Counted from the first letter of the stretch, positions 47,206 through 57,638 are shown. The stretch: 64,000 nucleotides of DNA from Alphaproteobacteria bacterium (GCA_013203465.1 JABMNR010000043.1:1-64000); one strand, 5' to 3'. The notes: generated by a model not told the origin, from the letters alone. A program made the numbers and translations.

Positions 47206-49092
47206 TTAAAGAGCGTGCAGCGACGCTCGGCCTCGCGAGGCGGTGGCGCTACGCGGTCCGTCGTCCTCGTCGAACAGGGAGGCGAGCTGTTCCATCATGG
47301 TGCCGCCAAGCTGCTCGGCGTCCACGATGGTGACGGCGCGGCGGTAGTACCGTGTGACGTCGTGGCCGATACCGATGGCAACCAACTCCACCGGCGAACG
47401 GGTTTCTATGTAGCGAATGGCGTCGCGCAGATGTTTTTCCAGATAGTTGCCTGGATTGACCGAGAGGGTGGAATCGTCGACCGGCGCGCCGTCGGAGATC
47501 ACCATCAGGATTCGCCGTTCCTCGGTGCGGGCCAACAGACGATTGTGCGCCCACAGCAACGCCTCGCCGTCGATATTCTCCTTGAGGATGCCCTCGCGCA
47601 ACATCAGGCCGAGCGACTTGCGTGCCCGACGCCAGGGCGCGTCGGCGGGTTTGTAGATGATGTGCCGAAGATCGTTGAGGCGGCCCGGATTCTGGGGCTT
47701 GCCGCCGGAAATCCAACGCTCCCGCGCCGAGCCGCCTTTCCAGGCCCGGGTAGTGAAACCGAGGATCTCCACCTTCACGCCACAACGTTCCAGCGTGCGG
47801 GCGAGGATGTCGGCGGCGATCGCCGCGATGGTGATCGGCCGGCCGCGCATCGAGCCGGAATTGTCGATCAGCAGGGTGACGACGGTATCGCGGAAATTGG
47901 TGTCCTTCTCCATCTTGAACGAGAGCGGATACAGCGGAGCGGTCACCACGCGGGACAGCCGACCGGCATCCAGCACCCCTTCGTCCAGGTCGAACTCCCA
48001 CGATCGGTTTTGCTTCGCCATAAGCCGGCGCTGCAGTCGGTTGGCCAGCTTGCCGATCACCCCCTGCAGGTGGCTGAGTTGCTGATCCAACAGCGCGCGC
48101 AGCCGGGTCAGCTCGTCGGCGTCGCACAGCTCGTCGGCCGGAACGATTTCGTCATATTCCTTGGTGTAGGCGCGGTAAGCGGCGTCCTGCCAGTTCCTGC
48201 CATCCATGTTCGGATGAACCGGGGAACCCGGATTGGCCGGCTCCTCGTCGCCCGAGCCCGGCTCCATGTCCATTTCCTCGGCGTCTTCACCCTCGGCGCT
48301 TTCGTCGCCGGCCTGCATGTCCGATGGAATGGTTTCGGTCTCGGTACCGTCCTCGGTGGTGCCGCGGGTGCCGCCGTCGCTGGTCTCGTCCAGGTCACCG
48401 CCGTCGTCCTCGCCGTCGGCCTCACTCGCGTCATCCTCGGCCATGCCTTCCTCACCGACCTCCAGGTCGAGATCGGCAATCAGCTGACGGGCGGCGGTGG
48501 CGAAGGCGTTCTGATCCGACAGATGGTTGCCCAGCTGCTTGAGGTCGGCGCCAGCCTTGCTTTCGATCCAGGGGCGCCATAGGTCGATCACCCGTTGCGC
48601 GCATTCCGGCGGCGCCGCGCCGGTCAACGTCTCGCGGGCCATCAGACGGATGACGTCGGCCAGGGCGATATCGTCCTTTTCCGCCCGCTCCAACCCCTTA
48701 TGGCGATAGCGCGCGTCGAGCGCGGCCCCCAAATTGGCGGCGACACCGTCCATGCTGCGGGCGCCGATGGCCTCGACCCGAGCTTGTTCGACGGCATCGA
48801 AAATTTCACGCGCGGCCTGGTTTTGCGGCACGCGCCGGGCATGGATTGTATCGTCGTGATGGCGCAGGCGCAGAGCCAGGGCGTCGGATTCGCCGCGCAT
48901 TTTGGCCAGCTCAACCGGGTCCAGGTCCCTGGGTGGCGCGGGCAGGCGCGCACGCGTTCCGATCACCGCCGCGTTCTCGGCGCCGTAAGTCACTTCCAGC
49001 TCGGTCTCGCCGGACAGCGCGCGCACACAGGCGGCGGTGGCGCGCTTGAAATCCTCGAACGCTGGATCCTCGGGGGCGCGGTTGTTGCGCAT
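47206..49092 (-). CDS. cobT: cobaltochelatase subunit CobT
   Basis: A 628-residue CobT, the large ring-forming partner of CobS in the aerobic cobaltochelatase that inserts cobalt into hydrogenobyrinate diamide with CobN. A helical N-terminal domain is followed by a very acidic linker at about 205-295. The C-terminal von Willebrand A domain has the MIDAS motif [10 protein letters not shown] near 408. CobN is not in this window. The start lies 13 bp after the cobS stop on the same strand. Confidence 0.96.
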   Translation of the reverse strand: MRNNRAPEDPAFEDFKRATAACVRALSGETELEVTYGAENAAVIGTRARLPAPPRDLDPVELAKMRGESDALALRLRHHDDTIHARRVPQNQAAREIFDAVEQARVEAIGARSMDGVAANLGAALDARYRHKGLERAEKDDIALADVIRLMARETLTGAAPPECAQRVIDLWRPWIESKAGADLKQLGNHLSDQNAFATAARQLIADLDLEVGEEGMAEDDASEADGEDDGGDLDETSDGGTRGTTEDGTETETIPSDMQAGDESAEGEDAEEMDMEPGSGDEEPANPGSPVHPNMDGRNWQDAAYRAYTKEYDEIVPADELCDADELTRLRALLDQQLSHLQGVIGKLANRLQRRLMAKQNRSWEFDLDEGVLDAGRLSRVVTAPLYPLSFKMEKDTNFRDTVVTLLIDNSGSMRGRPITIAAIAADILARTLERCGVKVEILGFTTRAWKGGSARERWISGGKPQNPGRLNDLRHIIYKPADAPWRRARKSLGLMLREGILKENIDGEALLWAHNRLLARTEERRILMVISDGAPVDDSTLSVNPGNYLEKHLRDAIRYIETRSPVELVAIGIGHDVTRYYRRAVTIVDAEQLGGTMMEQLASLFDEDDGPRSATASRGRASLHAL

Positions 49093-49105
49093 CGTTCGCG
49101 GCGTC

Positions 49106-50110
49106 TTACTCGGCGGCTTTCACGCCGGTCTCGGTGATTTCATCACCGAAGCAGCGCTGATAATACTCGGCCACGATCGAACGCTCGACCTCGTCGCACT
49201 TGTTCAGGAAGGTCAACCGAAAGCCCAGATTCAGGTCGCCTTCGAAAATCTCGGCGTTCTCGGCCCAGGTGATCACCGTGCGGGGTGACATGACCGTCGA
49301 GATGTCGCCGGCCATAAAACCGGTGCGGGTCAGATCGGCGCACGTCACCATCTTTGAAATCAGATCGCGCCCTTCCGCGGTGTTGTAGCTGGGGCACTTG
49401 GCCAGCACGATGTTGACCTCCGCGTCGTGCGCCAGATAATTCAGGGTGGTGACGATGTTCCAGCGATCCATCTGCCCTTGGTTGATCTGCTGGGTGCCGT
49501 GATACAGCCCGGTGGTGTCGCCCAGGCCCACGGTGTTGGCCGTCGAGAACAGCCGGAAATACGGATGCGGCTGGATTACCTTGCTGGTGTCCAGAAGCGT
49601 CAACTTGCCGTCGACCTCAAGCACGCGTTGGATCACGAACATCACGTCGGCGCGGCCGGCGTCGTACTCGTCGAACACCAACGCCACCGCGTTCTGCAGC
49701 GCCCAGGGCAGGATGCCTTCGCGGAATTCGGTCACTTGCTTGCCATCGCGCAGCACGATGGCGTCCTTGCCGATCAGGTCGATGCGGCTGACATGGCTGT
49801 CCAGGTTGATCCGAATACACGGCCAGTTCAGCCGCGCCGCGACCTGCTCGATGTGGGTCGATTTGCCCGTGCCGTGGTAACCTTGGATCATCACCCGGCG
49901 GTTCTTGGCGAACCCGGCCAGAATGGCGAGCGTGGTGTCGTGGTCGAACAGATAGGCTTCGTCCAGGATCGGCACGTATTCGCTCGGTTCGCTGAATGCC
50001 GGCACCATGAGGTTGATGTCGAGGCCAAACAGCTCCCGTGCCGAGACTTCCCGATCGGGCCGGTCTAGGTGATGGGCTGGCTTGCGCTCGATGAGGCTAT
50101 CGTTCGCCAT
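49106..50110 (-). CDS. cobS: cobaltochelatase subunit CobS
   Basis: A 334-residue AAA+ ATPase, the motor subunit of aerobic cobaltochelatase. Walker A is [15 protein letters not shown] near residue 77, Walker B is [13 protein letters not shown] near 145, and the sensor-1 region is [14 protein letters not shown]. The N-terminus with [24 protein letters not shown] is highly conserved among CobS proteins. It is preceded by a J-domain gene and followed by cobT, all on one strand. Confidence 0.97.
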   Translation of the reverse strand: MANDSLIERKPAHHLDRPDREVSARELFGLDINLMVPAFSEPSEYVPILDEAYLFDHDTTLAILAGFAKNRRVMIQGYHGTGKSTHIEQVAARLNWPCIRINLDSHVSRIDLIGKDAIVLRDGKQVTEFREGILPWALQNAVALVFDEYDAGRADVMFVIQRVLEVDGKLTLLDTSKVIQPHPYFRLFSTANTVGLGDTTGLYHGTQQINQGQMDRWNIVTTLNYLAHDAEVNIVLAKCPSYNTAEGRDLISKMVTCADLTRTGFMAGDISTVMSPRTVITWAENAEIFEGDLNLGFRLTFLNKCDEVERSIVAEYYQRCFGDEITETGVKAAE

Positions 50111-50157
50111 GTATGACTGTCCTGCGGATCGGAGAGGGGCTCGCGAGGCGCGGTCCC

Positions 50158-50739
50158 TCAGTTGAGAAAGCGACGCAAAGTCGTATAGGCCTCGTTGATA
50201 CTTTTCAACCGTTCCTCAGCGGTTTTGTCACCGCCGTTGGCGTCGGGGTGGTGTCGTTTAACCAATTCCTTGTACCGCCGCTTGAGACGTTCAAGGGTGA
50301 GTGGCGGTTCCAGGCCCATGATCGCGACGGCACGCCCCTCCGCAGTATCCTGGCTTGGCCGACGTCCACCAGGGTCATCGACCTTCTCGCCTTCATCGTG
50401 CAGCACGTCAAACGGATCGTGAATGCCGCGAAATGCTTGACTGCGGGTGCGAGCGGTACCCAGGCGCCACGTCGGGCGCTCCCACGTCGTGGAACGCCTG
50501 ATATCTTCTTCGACCTCATGATCGGACATGCCAGCGTAATAGTTCCAAGATTTGTTGTACTCGCGGACGTGGTCCAGGCAAAACCAATAGTAATCGCTCA
50601 GGCGGTTCCGCGCCTGCGGCGCGCGGAATTCTCCCGCCGCCGCGCAGTCCGGATGATCGCAGACGCGCACATGGACGTGCGGATCCAGCCGATCGGATTC
50701 CAGTTCCTGTGGATTGGCCTTTGGCATCAAGTGGACCAT
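50158..50739 (-). CDS. J-domain (DnaJ-class) protein of the cob block
   Basis: A 193-residue protein with a C-terminal J domain: the HPD motif is [11 protein letters not shown] near residue 168, followed by [17 protein letters not shown]. The N-terminal part has a likely zinc-binding set ([13 protein letters not shown] ... [19 protein letters not shown]). Such proteins recruit DnaK. This gene type is commonly found just upstream of cobS in alphaproteobacteria, and it may help assemble the chelatase, though its client is unknown. It is divergent from bolA with 91 bp between. Confidence 0.92.
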   Translation of the reverse strand: MVHLMPKANPQELESDRLDPHVHVRVCDHPDCAAAGEFRAPQARNRLSDYYWFCLDHVREYNKSWNYYAGMSDHEVEEDIRRSTTWERPTWRLGTARTRSQAFRGIHDPFDVLHDEGEKVDDPGGRRPSQDTAEGRAVAIMGLEPPLTLERLKRRYKELVKRHHPDANGGDKTAEERLKSINEAYTTLRRFLN

Positions 50740-50830
50740 GTTGCGCTCATGAGCCGTAAGGTCATGAACGTCTCATAGGGCGGGACGAAGGAAACGTGAA
50801 ACTAACGCGCCTGAAAGGAATGTCCATACC

Positions 50831-51100
50831 ATGTCGATGGCCAAAACGCTGCGTCGCAAGCTGCAAGATGCCTTTCAACCGGTTGTCCTGGAGATCGAGG
50901 ACGATTCGCACCACCACGCCGGCCACGCCGGTTGGCGACCGGGGGGCGAGACGCATTTCCGGGTGCGCCTGCGCGCCAATGCGTTCGAGGGAGTGTCTAG
51001 GGTGGCGCGGCATCGTCTGGTTCACGACGTGCTGGCGCAGGAGCTACAAGGCGCAATCCATGCGCTCGAGCTTGATCTCGGCGGCCCGCATGATCGTTGA
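50831..51100 (+). CDS. bolA: BolA family protein
   Basis: An 89-residue BolA-like protein, a class I KH-like fold that works with monothiol glutaredoxins in iron-sulphur and iron regulation. The core GGETHFRVRLRANAFEGVSRVARHRLVHDVL shows the conserved FxG and RHR..V segments (residues 38-68), and a His-rich loop DSHHHAGHAG precedes it. It is divergent from the J-domain/cobS/cobT block, a gene order often seen in alphaproteobacteria. Confidence 0.93.
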   Translation: MSMAKTLRRKLQDAFQPVVLEIEDDSHHHAGHAGWRPGGETHFRVRLRANAFEGVSRVARHRLVHDVLAQELQGAIHALELDLGGPHDR

Positions 51101-51256
51101 TTTAATCGCAGCATCGGCAACCCAAAATCGACCGATAATCCCTTAAACGTTATATGGTTGCATCGAGACTCTTTCCGTGCACATGCTGCCGGTCTTTGGG
51201 GATGGTCACGATACCGAGCGATCACAGAGCGTTAGAGGGCGGATTGTCGGCACACG

Positions 51257-51658
51257 ATGACAAATAGATCGGCTCTGAAAAGCCGCAACGTCACGATCGG
51301 TAACAAACGAACCAGTATGCGGTTGGAACCGCAGATGTGGATCGCCCTCGAACGGATCGCGGGCGGAGAAGGGGTCACGATCAACAATCTGTGCACCCAG
51401 ATCAACCGACGGCGGCGCAAGAACGGCCTAACCTCGGCTACCCGCGTGTTTATCCTGACCTATTATCGCTACCTGGTGTGGCGCTACGAGCGCCAATGGG
51501 ACGGAAAGAGCCGGGGATTGGATGGCCGAACCCCGTCGCTGAAAGGCGCGCACCGCGCGGATTGGGTGCTTGAGACCGTGGACGCGCACGATCTCGACCA
51601 TGGCGTGGTCCATGACGATCCGGCCACCGGCATGGTATGGCGCCGCCGTTCCGGGTAA
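51257..51658 (+). CDS. ribbon-helix-helix domain protein
   Basis: A 133-residue protein with a ribbon-helix-helix type N-terminal region: the strand NKRTSMRLEPQMWIALERIAG followed by the helix GVTINNLCTQINRRRRKNG (residues 17-58). The C-terminal 60 residues are not a domain I know. These proteins usually bind DNA as dimers or control secretion-type operons. It is convergent with the DUF2889 gene. The 156-bp upstream region from bolA shows no distinctive element. Confidence 0.8.
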   Translation: MTNRSALKSRNVTIGNKRTSMRLEPQMWIALERIAGGEGVTINNLCTQINRRRRKNGLTSATRVFILTYYRYLVWRYERQWDGKSRGLDGRTPSLKGAHRADWVLETVDAHDLDHGVVHDDPATGMVWRRRSG

Positions 51659-51701
51659 GTGCCCAAGCGAAATGTCCGGTCACGTGGCTTATTTAGGCGG
51701 C

Positions 51702-52307
51702 TTATTCGGCGTCGAGCGGCTGTGTTTCGGCCGGCTTGGCGTGCCAGTCCGGCCAGAGCCTAGCGACCACGGGGCTGTGCTCGGCGAAAGCGTGGCACGA
51801 ATCGAGCAACGGCGGCCGGCCGGATTTCTTGGCTTCCGGGGGGGCGTCGCCGCGTGCCTCGGCTTCGCGGCGCATGCGGGATTTCTCGCCGAAGATCGTC
51901 TGGTAGGCGGTGGTGGCCAGCGGGCCTAAAAGCTCCACCAGATGCGTACAGCCCTCGACGCCGCCGAGCCGCTCGCGCACCGTGCGCCGCCAGCCGGCGC
52001 CGATGTTGAGGCCGATCAGCCGCTTGAAGTTCGGTGTGATGTCAGGGCAGATTGGGAACGGCCCGGCGTCGGTCGCGGCCTCGGCATCGATCACGCTCAG
52101 GTCGGCGTCGATGGTCAAGCGGAGCCACATGTCGTGGATCGGCTGTCCCGCGTGCACTTGACCCCGGAACTCATTCGGAAAGCCATAGGTCTTGGTGTCG
52201 ACCAGATGGCCCTCGATATCCCACATCCCGTCGACCCGACGCCAGCCACGGCAGACGATGGTGCGATCGTGAACGAGGTCACGCTCGACAGCTGGACTCA
52301 AAGGCAT
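51702..52307 (-). CDS. DUF2889 family protein
   Basis: A 201-residue protein of the DUF2889 family, without known biochemical function. Typical segments are RVDGMWDIEGHLVDTKTYGF, GQPIHDMWLRLTIDADLSV and GLNIGAGWRRTVRERLGGVEGCTHL. It carries conserved Asp, His and Cys residues but no assigned catalytic role. The start at MPLSPAVERDLVHDR fits the family. It lies 83 bp downstream of the CBS-domain gene on the same strand. Confidence 0.87.
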   Translation of the reverse strand: MPLSPAVERDLVHDRTIVCRGWRRVDGMWDIEGHLVDTKTYGFPNEFRGQVHAGQPIHDMWLRLTIDADLSVIDAEAATDAGPFPICPDITPNFKRLIGLNIGAGWRRTVRERLGGVEGCTHLVELLGPLATTAYQTIFGEKSRMRREAEARGDAPPEAKKSGRPPLLDSCHAFAEHSPVVARLWPDWHAKPAETQPLDAE

Positions 52308-52390
52308 GGTGTCGCTCCAAAAGGGAATAATAGTTACGGTGTTAGCGTGGGTTGACGTGAGCTGGAGCATGCGTGGCCAGCCAGTGCCGG

Positions 52391-53695
52391 TCAATCGGCC
52401 GTCTCCCGATTCAGAACGGTCATCCGCAACAAGGATATCTGATTGCGTTGTCGCCGCAGGATGCGGAACCTTAATCCGTGAAAGGCGAACTCCTGGCCAA
52501 CCTCCGGAATACGCCGCGCCTCGTGCAGCACCAAACCGGCGATCGTCGAGGCTTCCTCGTCCGGCAGGTTCCATTCGAACTCACGGTTCAGGTCGCGGAT
52601 CGTGACCGTGCCATTGACCACGTAGGAACCATCGGGTTGTAACCGTACACCGGGAACCGCCACCACGTCGTGCTCATCCAGGATGTCGCCGACGATCTCC
52701 TCCAAGATGTCTTCCAGGGTCACCACGCCCATGACGCTGCCGTATTCATCGACCACCACGGCGAAATGCTCGCGGCGCTTGCGGAACGCCTGCATCTGAT
52801 CCAGCAAGGTGGTGGTGTCGGGGATGAACCAGGGGTCGTTGCCGATGGCGACGACGTCCAGGTCGTCGGGGGCGGCGCCGCCGTGAGATCGGATCGACCG
52901 CAACAGCGCCTTGACGTGCAGTACGCCGACGATGTTGTCGGTGTCGCCGCTATAGAGCGGTAACCGGGTGTATGGGCTCTCCAGCACCTGTTCCAGAAGA
53001 TCGTCGATCGGTGCGCTGGCATCCAGCATGCTGACGTTGCGCCGATGGGTCATGATCTCCGAGACATCGACATCGGCGAGATCAAGAATGCTGCGCAGCA
53101 TGGCCCGCTCATGCTCGACGTCCTCGCCGCCGCCGCCGTGCATTTCGATCAGGCCGCGTAGTTCCTCCTCACGCTCGTCATGGCCCAGACCGGCTGAAAC
53201 GGACACGCCAAACAGCCACAGGGTTCCGCGCACCACCTTCTGGCTTGCCCATGTGAATGGGGTAAGCACGAACACCAGGGCTCGAATCACCGGTGCGACG
53301 GCCAATGCCATGCGGTCGGGGTTGTTGATCGCGTAGGTTTTGGGAAGAACTTCGCCGAAGATCACGATCAGAACCGTCATGCCAATGGTGGCGAACACGA
53401 CGCCGCTTTCACCGAGTAGCGTGATTAGGGCACTCGTCGCCAGGGCGGCGGCGAAGATGTTGGCGATGTTGTTGCCGATCAAGATCGCCCCGATCAGGGA
53501 ATCACTGCGCTTCTTGAGGGCAACGACGGTCGAGGCGTTCTCGTTGCCCTTGCGGGACAGCTGCGACAGCCGGGCCTGGCTGGAGGCGGTCAGCGCGGTC
53601 TCGGAGCCGGAGAAAAACCCGCTGATGAGGACCAACAGCACGATACCCAGCAGGGTCAGCGTGAAGTCGACGTCTAGATCCAGATAGAAGTCCAT
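52391..53695 (-). CDS. HlyC/CorC (CNNM) family CBS-domain membrane protein
   Basis: A 434-residue membrane protein. The N-terminal CNNM domain with about four helices spans residues 10-170 (ISGFFSGSETALTASSQARL is the signature). A CBS pair spans about 205-335, with DILEEIVGDILDEHD closing it, and the C-terminal transporter-associated CorC_HlyC domain follows. Members are linked to magnesium and cobalt efflux or to resistance to ion stress. It lies 24 bp after aroB in the order aroK-aroB-hlyC, common in alphaproteobacteria. Confidence 0.93.
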   Translation of the reverse strand: MDFYLDLDVDFTLTLLGIVLLVLISGFFSGSETALTASSQARLSQLSRKGNENASTVVALKKRSDSLIGAILIGNNIANIFAAALATSALITLLGESGVVFATIGMTVLIVIFGEVLPKTYAINNPDRMALAVAPVIRALVFVLTPFTWASQKVVRGTLWLFGVSVSAGLGHDEREEELRGLIEMHGGGGEDVEHERAMLRSILDLADVDVSEIMTHRRNVSMLDASAPIDDLLEQVLESPYTRLPLYSGDTDNIVGVLHVKALLRSIRSHGGAAPDDLDVVAIGNDPWFIPDTTTLLDQMQAFRKRREHFAVVVDEYGSVMGVVTLEDILEEIVGDILDEHDVVAVPGVRLQPDGSYVVNGTVTIRDLNREFEWNLPDEEASTIAGLVLHEARRIPEVGQEFAFHGLRFRILRRQRNQISLLRMTVLNRETAD

Positions 53696-53719
53696 GGTGT
53701 TAGGCCAACTGGCCTCTCC

Positions 53720-54844
53720 TCAGGCGGCTTGGGCGCGGGCCAGCAGCGCGCGAGGATGGGCGGGGTCGATATCGTTGACGACGCGAGCGGCGCCCAATCG
53801 ATCGAGCAGAACGAACACGACGCGGCCATCCCTCGCCTTCTTGTCCTTGAGCATGTGCGCCATCATGGCGTCCGCCGCCCAATGGCCATCGGGGTCGACG
53901 GTTTTCAGGCTAGTCGGTAGGCCAAGGCTGTCGAGATGGGCAATCAGTCGTTCCACATCCTGACCATCGCAAAGCCCAACTCGGGTCGACAACCGGCCCG
54001 CCAGCGCCATGCCCGCCGCCACGGCTTCGCCGTGCAGCAGGCTCCCGTTATAGCCGGCCATTGCCTCAAGCGCGTGGGCGAAGGTGTGCCCGAAATTCAA
54101 CAGCGCCCGCCGACCTCCGGCGCTCTCACGTTCGTCCTCGGCGACGACCGCAGCCTTGGCCCGGCACGCGGTCACGATCGCCTGACGGCGGGCGTCGGCG
54201 TCGCCATCGATAAGGGTGCGACCGTTCGTTTCCAGCCATTCGAAGAACGCGTAATCGCCGATCGCGCCATATTTCACCACCTCGGCATAGCCGGCCAGAA
54301 GCTCGCGCCGTGGCAGGGTGTCCAGCAGATCGGTGTCGATAAGGACGGCTTTTGGTTGATGAAAGGCGCCGATCAGGTTCTTGCCGTGGCGGGTGTTGAT
54401 GCCGGTTTTGCCGCCGACCGAGCTATCGACCTGAGCCAACAGAGTGGTGGGAAGCTGCACGTAGTCGAGACCGCGCAGCGCTGTCGCGGCGACGAAACCG
54501 GCCAGATCGCCGATTACCCCTCCACCGAACGCCAGGATCACCGTGCCACGGTCAATCCCGGCGGCGAGAATATCCTCGGCCAGCCGCTCGAAGGTGGCGA
54601 ATGATTTGGATGCCTCGCCGGCCGCCACCTCGAAAACGTCGATCCGGCCGACGACCGGCGCTAAGGCGGCGCGCAACGTCATCAGGTGCAGTGCCGCGAC
54701 GGCGGCATCCGCGACCACGATGACCCGCCGACCTCCGGCAATGGCGACCAGCTCCTCACCCGCCCGCGCTAACAAGCCACTTCCGACGCGGATGGCGTAG
54801 CGTCGTTCGCCAAGTTCGACATCCACGGTGTCGATAGCAGTCAT
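53720..54844 (-). CDS. aroB: 3-dehydroquinate synthase
   Basis: A 374-residue dehydroquinate synthase, the second enzyme of the shikimate pathway. The NAD-binding GGGVIGDLAGFVAATALRG lies near residue 104, QLPTTLLAQVDSSVGGKTGIN near 132, and the zinc-binding region includes LNFGHTFAHALEAM and LLHGEAVAAGM. The start at 54844 overlaps the aroK stop by four bases (ATGA), so the two are translationally coupled. Confidence 0.97.
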   Translation of the reverse strand: MTAIDTVDVELGERRYAIRVGSGLLARAGEELVAIAGGRRVIVVADAAVAALHLMTLRAALAPVVGRIDVFEVAAGEASKSFATFERLAEDILAAGIDRGTVILAFGGGVIGDLAGFVAATALRGLDYVQLPTTLLAQVDSSVGGKTGINTRHGKNLIGAFHQPKAVLIDTDLLDTLPRRELLAGYAEVVKYGAIGDYAFFEWLETNGRTLIDGDADARRQAIVTACRAKAAVVAEDERESAGGRRALLNFGHTFAHALEAMAGYNGSLLHGEAVAAGMALAGRLSTRVGLCDGQDVERLIAHLDSLGLPTSLKTVDPDGHWAADAMMAHMLKDKKARDGRVVFVLLDRLGAARVVNDIDPAHPRALLARAQAA

Positions 54845-55437
54845 GCGGTGGGGGTCTCTACGCTGATTAGGTGATCGCATACCGCCTGATAGACGTTCTC
54901 AACGGTGGTCTCAATCGGAACCCGCCGAGTTTCCACGATGATGTCGGCCGCGGCGTACACCGGATAGCGTCGGTCCATCAGATTACGAAGTGTCGCCTTG
55001 GGGTCGTCGGTCTTCAGTAGAGGCCGGTTGGATCGGCGGGAGACGCGCTCGTACAGGGTATCGAGATCCGCCTTCAGCCACAGCGCAATCGCTCGCTCTT
55101 GGATAATGTGGCGAGTCTCGTCGTCCATGTAGGCACCACCCCCGGTGGCGAGGACACGCACCACTGGTTCCTCTAGCAGTCGGCGGATCACCCGTCGCTC
55201 GCCGTCGCGGAACGCGGGTTCGCCGAAAGCCTCGAAAATTTCCGGAATAGTGCGCCCAGCCGCCCGTTCGATCTCAATGTCGGCGTCGACGAAGGCGATG
55301 CCCAGGCGCTGTGCCAAGCGTCGACCGATGCTGCTTTTGCCGGCCCCCATCAAACCAACCAGGACGATCGTCCGATCCAACGCTGGCGTCGCGGCCGATT
55401 CGTTGCCTTGCGTTTGTGTCGTGACCGTACCGCTCAT
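54841..55437 (-). CDS. aroK: shikimate kinase
   Basis: A 198-residue shikimate kinase. The P-loop GLMGAGKSSIGRRLA lies near residues 28-42, DADIEIERAAGRTIPEIFEAFGE provides the shikimate-binding Asp, and the GGG motif is VLATGGGAYM. The lid region contains SRRSNRPLL. The N-terminal 20 residues are a Thr/Gln-rich extension. ATG 55437 is preferred over GTG 55449. It is upstream of aroB and divergent from the xerD-accA group. Confidence 0.96.
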   Translation of the reverse strand: MSGTVTTQTQGNESAATPALDRTIVLVGLMGAGKSSIGRRLAQRLGIAFVDADIEIERAAGRTIPEIFEAFGEPAFRDGERRVIRRLLEEPVVRVLATGGGAYMDDETRHIIQERAIALWLKADLDTLYERVSRRSNRPLLKTDDPKATLRNLMDRRYPVYAAADIIVETRRVPIETTVENVYQAVCDHLISVETPTA

Positions 55438-55642
55438 CGCTGAGCCCACTGATCGAGCCGATCCCGGGGGTTGCGTTGCGCCGCATCATCCGCGTCGATA
55501 AAGTGCCTAAGTCGCGCCATGATCGGACGGTATCACAGCCGCTGCGGCAGTCGCCAGAGACGGTGAGCGCCTGGAGGATGACGTGTCATTTACAGGGAAT
55601 AGCCAACCGGCCGCCGCCATGCTCGTGATCTAGGCCAGCGTC

Positions 55643-55780
55643 ATGCGATTTATGCTGTTTTTGTTTGTTCTTCTGCTCGTCCTGCTTGCCGGTGGGGCGG
55701 CGTTTCTGCTGACCTGGGACTTCCCGCCGCCGACGGCTACGGTCGAGAAGGTGATCCCGAATGATCGCTTCCCACGCTGA
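55643..55780 (+). CDS. 45-residue single-pass membrane protein
   Basis: A short reading frame: MRFMLFLFVLLLVLLAGGA followed by AFLLTWDFPPPTATVEKVIPNDRFPR. It has one hydrophobic segment at residues 4-23 and a short polar, Pro-rich tail. Its last 20 bp overlap the start of the next gene in another frame, a sign of translational coupling. Coding character is supported by the clean hydrophobic helix and by this tight overlap, not by homology I can check. No function is known. Confidence 0.7.
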   Translation: MRFMLFLFVLLLVLLAGGAAFLLTWDFPPPTATVEKVIPNDRFPR

Positions 55781-57638
55781 CCGGCCACGTCGGGTCTGCT
55801 GTCTGGCGTTGCTCGTCGCCATCGTGGCGGGTTTGACGACACCAGCTCCGGCGCAGGTCGGCGCGCCGGTTCAGCTTGCTCCGCCCCTATTGCTGAGCCC
55901 ACCCGCGCCCGCCGACACTTCCCAACCGACCGATGCTACCCGCCCGATCATCCCCCATCTGATGGCACCAAACCTGCCCGCGCCGTCGGCGTCGGACGGC
56001 ACCGCTCGGCCACCAGTCGCGCCGCGTACCACCGCCGATGGCGCCATCCGGATCGAGACTCTCGATCGTCTGGCGGTCGACACGGTCGGCACCCTGTCTA
56101 CGACGACGGGCGGGTTGGATGGCGAGTTGTGGCGTGGCACGCCGGGCGGTATCGCCGAGCGGTTGGTGCGGTTGCTTCCGGCCGCGCCGGGTAGCCATGG
56201 CCTACGCGACCTGGCGCGCCGGCTGCTGTTGACCACGGGTCCGGTGCCCAAGGACCTGACGGCTCCTGGTGCGTTGGTGACACGGCGGGCCGAACGGTTA
56301 TTGGCGATGGGGGCGCTTGACGAGTTAGCGGCGCTCACCCGTGTTCTGCCCGACGGTTTTATGACCCTTGAGCTGGCTCGTGTGCTGGCCGAGCACGCGT
56401 TCGCCATCGGTGACGACGTGACCGCCTGCGCGCTTAATGATCGTTTCGTCGGCGACAGCGGCGGTTATTTTTGGATCAAGGCCACGGTGGTGTGTGATTT
56501 TCGCGCCGGTAACATGGCGAAAGTCGATTTCGGTGCCCGGTTGTTGGCCGAGATCTCGGCGCCCGATCCATTGCTGATCGAGCTGGCGCAGGCGGCGACC
56601 GGCGGTCGACCGGAGGCTGCCGTCCGACTTGAGGGCGCGGAACCCGTGCACGTGGCCCTGGCGCGGGTTGCCGGCGTGCCGATCGACCCGGACGCGGCGG
56701 CGATCACGTCGTTGCCAGTGCTGGTGGCGCTGTCCCGCGGTGCCGCGGCACCGCCTTTCACCGCCCAACTCGCGGTGGCGGAGAAGGCTGAACGTGCCGG
56801 TGCGATCGAAGCCCGGGGAGTAACCGATCTGTACGCCGAAGTGTCGTTGCAGGCGGACAGTCTTGATAAGGCCCTAAGCGTCGCGGAAGCTGATCCCGGC
56901 CCCTACGCGCGGGCAATCTTGTGGCGCGCGGCGGAGGCGCAGACGGTTCCGGTCGCCCGCGCCCAGACAATCGCCAAGGCGTTTGAGATTGCCGAAGGCA
57001 AGGCCGGCTGGAGCCAGACGGCGCGGTTGTTCGGTGGTTTGTTGGCCAGTTTGCAACCCGACGCCTTACTTGACTGGTTCACCGAGGACGCGGTTCGCGG
57101 TCTGATTGCCGCGGGTGACCACGTGGCCGCCACGCCGTGGATGGAGCGGCTGCGCCGGATCGCCGCCTCGGGCGATCCAACGGCGCGGGCGGCCTGGCGT
57201 CGGCTTTGGCCTTTGGCACGCATTGCCGGGGGCGACTCCCTGGTTCAGTTCGACGCGGCGGCCGTCGACGGCTGGTGGGAATGGCTCAAGGCTGCCGATC
57301 CGGCCGCTGCCTCGGGTCGCGCGGCCATGGCGCTCGCCTTGATGGACAGCTTAGGCGCCCCGGTTGGAGCCGGGGCATGGCCGGGGTTGGCTGCCGTGCC
57401 ACCGACCACTCGTTATGCGACGCCCGGCGCGGCCTTCGTCCTTGGCCTGCGCGCGTCCGTCGCCGATGGTCGATTGGGTGAGACGGTGGCGTTGGCCGTC
57501 GCGGCGCTCGGTGAGGTGCCGCTCGACGTGCTCGATCCGCTCGCCATCGCCGAGACGGCTCGCGCCCTACGTCTGGTCGGGCTGGAAGCGGATGCGCGCC
57601 GGCTCGCCACCGAGGCGGCGCTGGCCCACGGGCTGTGA
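55761..57638 (+). CDS. large secreted helical protein of unknown function
   Basis: A 625-residue exported protein. A Sec signal (CCLALLVAIVAGLTTPAPAQ) ends near residue 32. Residues 33-110 are Pro/Ala-rich and probably disordered. The rest is a long Ala/Leu-rich, all-helical stretch that looks like a superhelical repeat scaffold (TPR or SEL1-like), but no clear repeat consensus is visible. It starts inside the end of the tiny membrane-protein gene and its stop overlaps the xerD start codon (GTGA). The tight coupling suggests the three are made together. I do not recognise the family. Confidence 0.8.
   Translation: MIASHADRPRRVCCLALLVAIVAGLTTPAPAQVGAPVQLAPPLLLSPPAPADTSQPTDATRPIIPHLMAPNLPAPSASDGTARPPVAPRTTADGAIRIETLDRLAVDTVGTLSTTTGGLDGELWRGTPGGIAERLVRLLPAAPGSHGLRDLARRLLLTTGPVPKDLTAPGALVTRRAERLLAMGALDELAALTRVLPDGFMTLELARVLAEHAFAIGDDVTACALNDRFVGDSGGYFWIKATVVCDFRAGNMAKVDFGARLLAEISAPDPLLIELAQAATGGRPEAAVRLEGAEPVHVALARVAGVPIDPDAAAITSLPVLVALSRGAAAPPFTAQLAVAEKAERAGAIEARGVTDLYAEVSLQADSLDKALSVAEADPGPYARAILWRAAEAQTVPVARAQTIAKAFEIAEGKAGWSQTARLFGGLLASLQPDALLDWFTEDAVRGLIAAGDHVAATPWMERLRRIAASGDPTARAAWRRLWPLARIAGGDSLVQFDAAAVDGWWEWLKAADPAAASGRAAMALALMDSLGAPVGAGAWPGLAAVPPTTRYATPGAAFVLGLRASVADGRLGETVALAVAALGEVPLDVLDPLAIAETARALRLVGLEADARRLATEAALAHGL

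Noticed and set aside
51101-51256. Possible small RNA between bolA and the RHH gene
   Set aside because: The stretch is a little AT-richer, but I found no stable hairpin, promoter pair or terminator to support an RNA gene.
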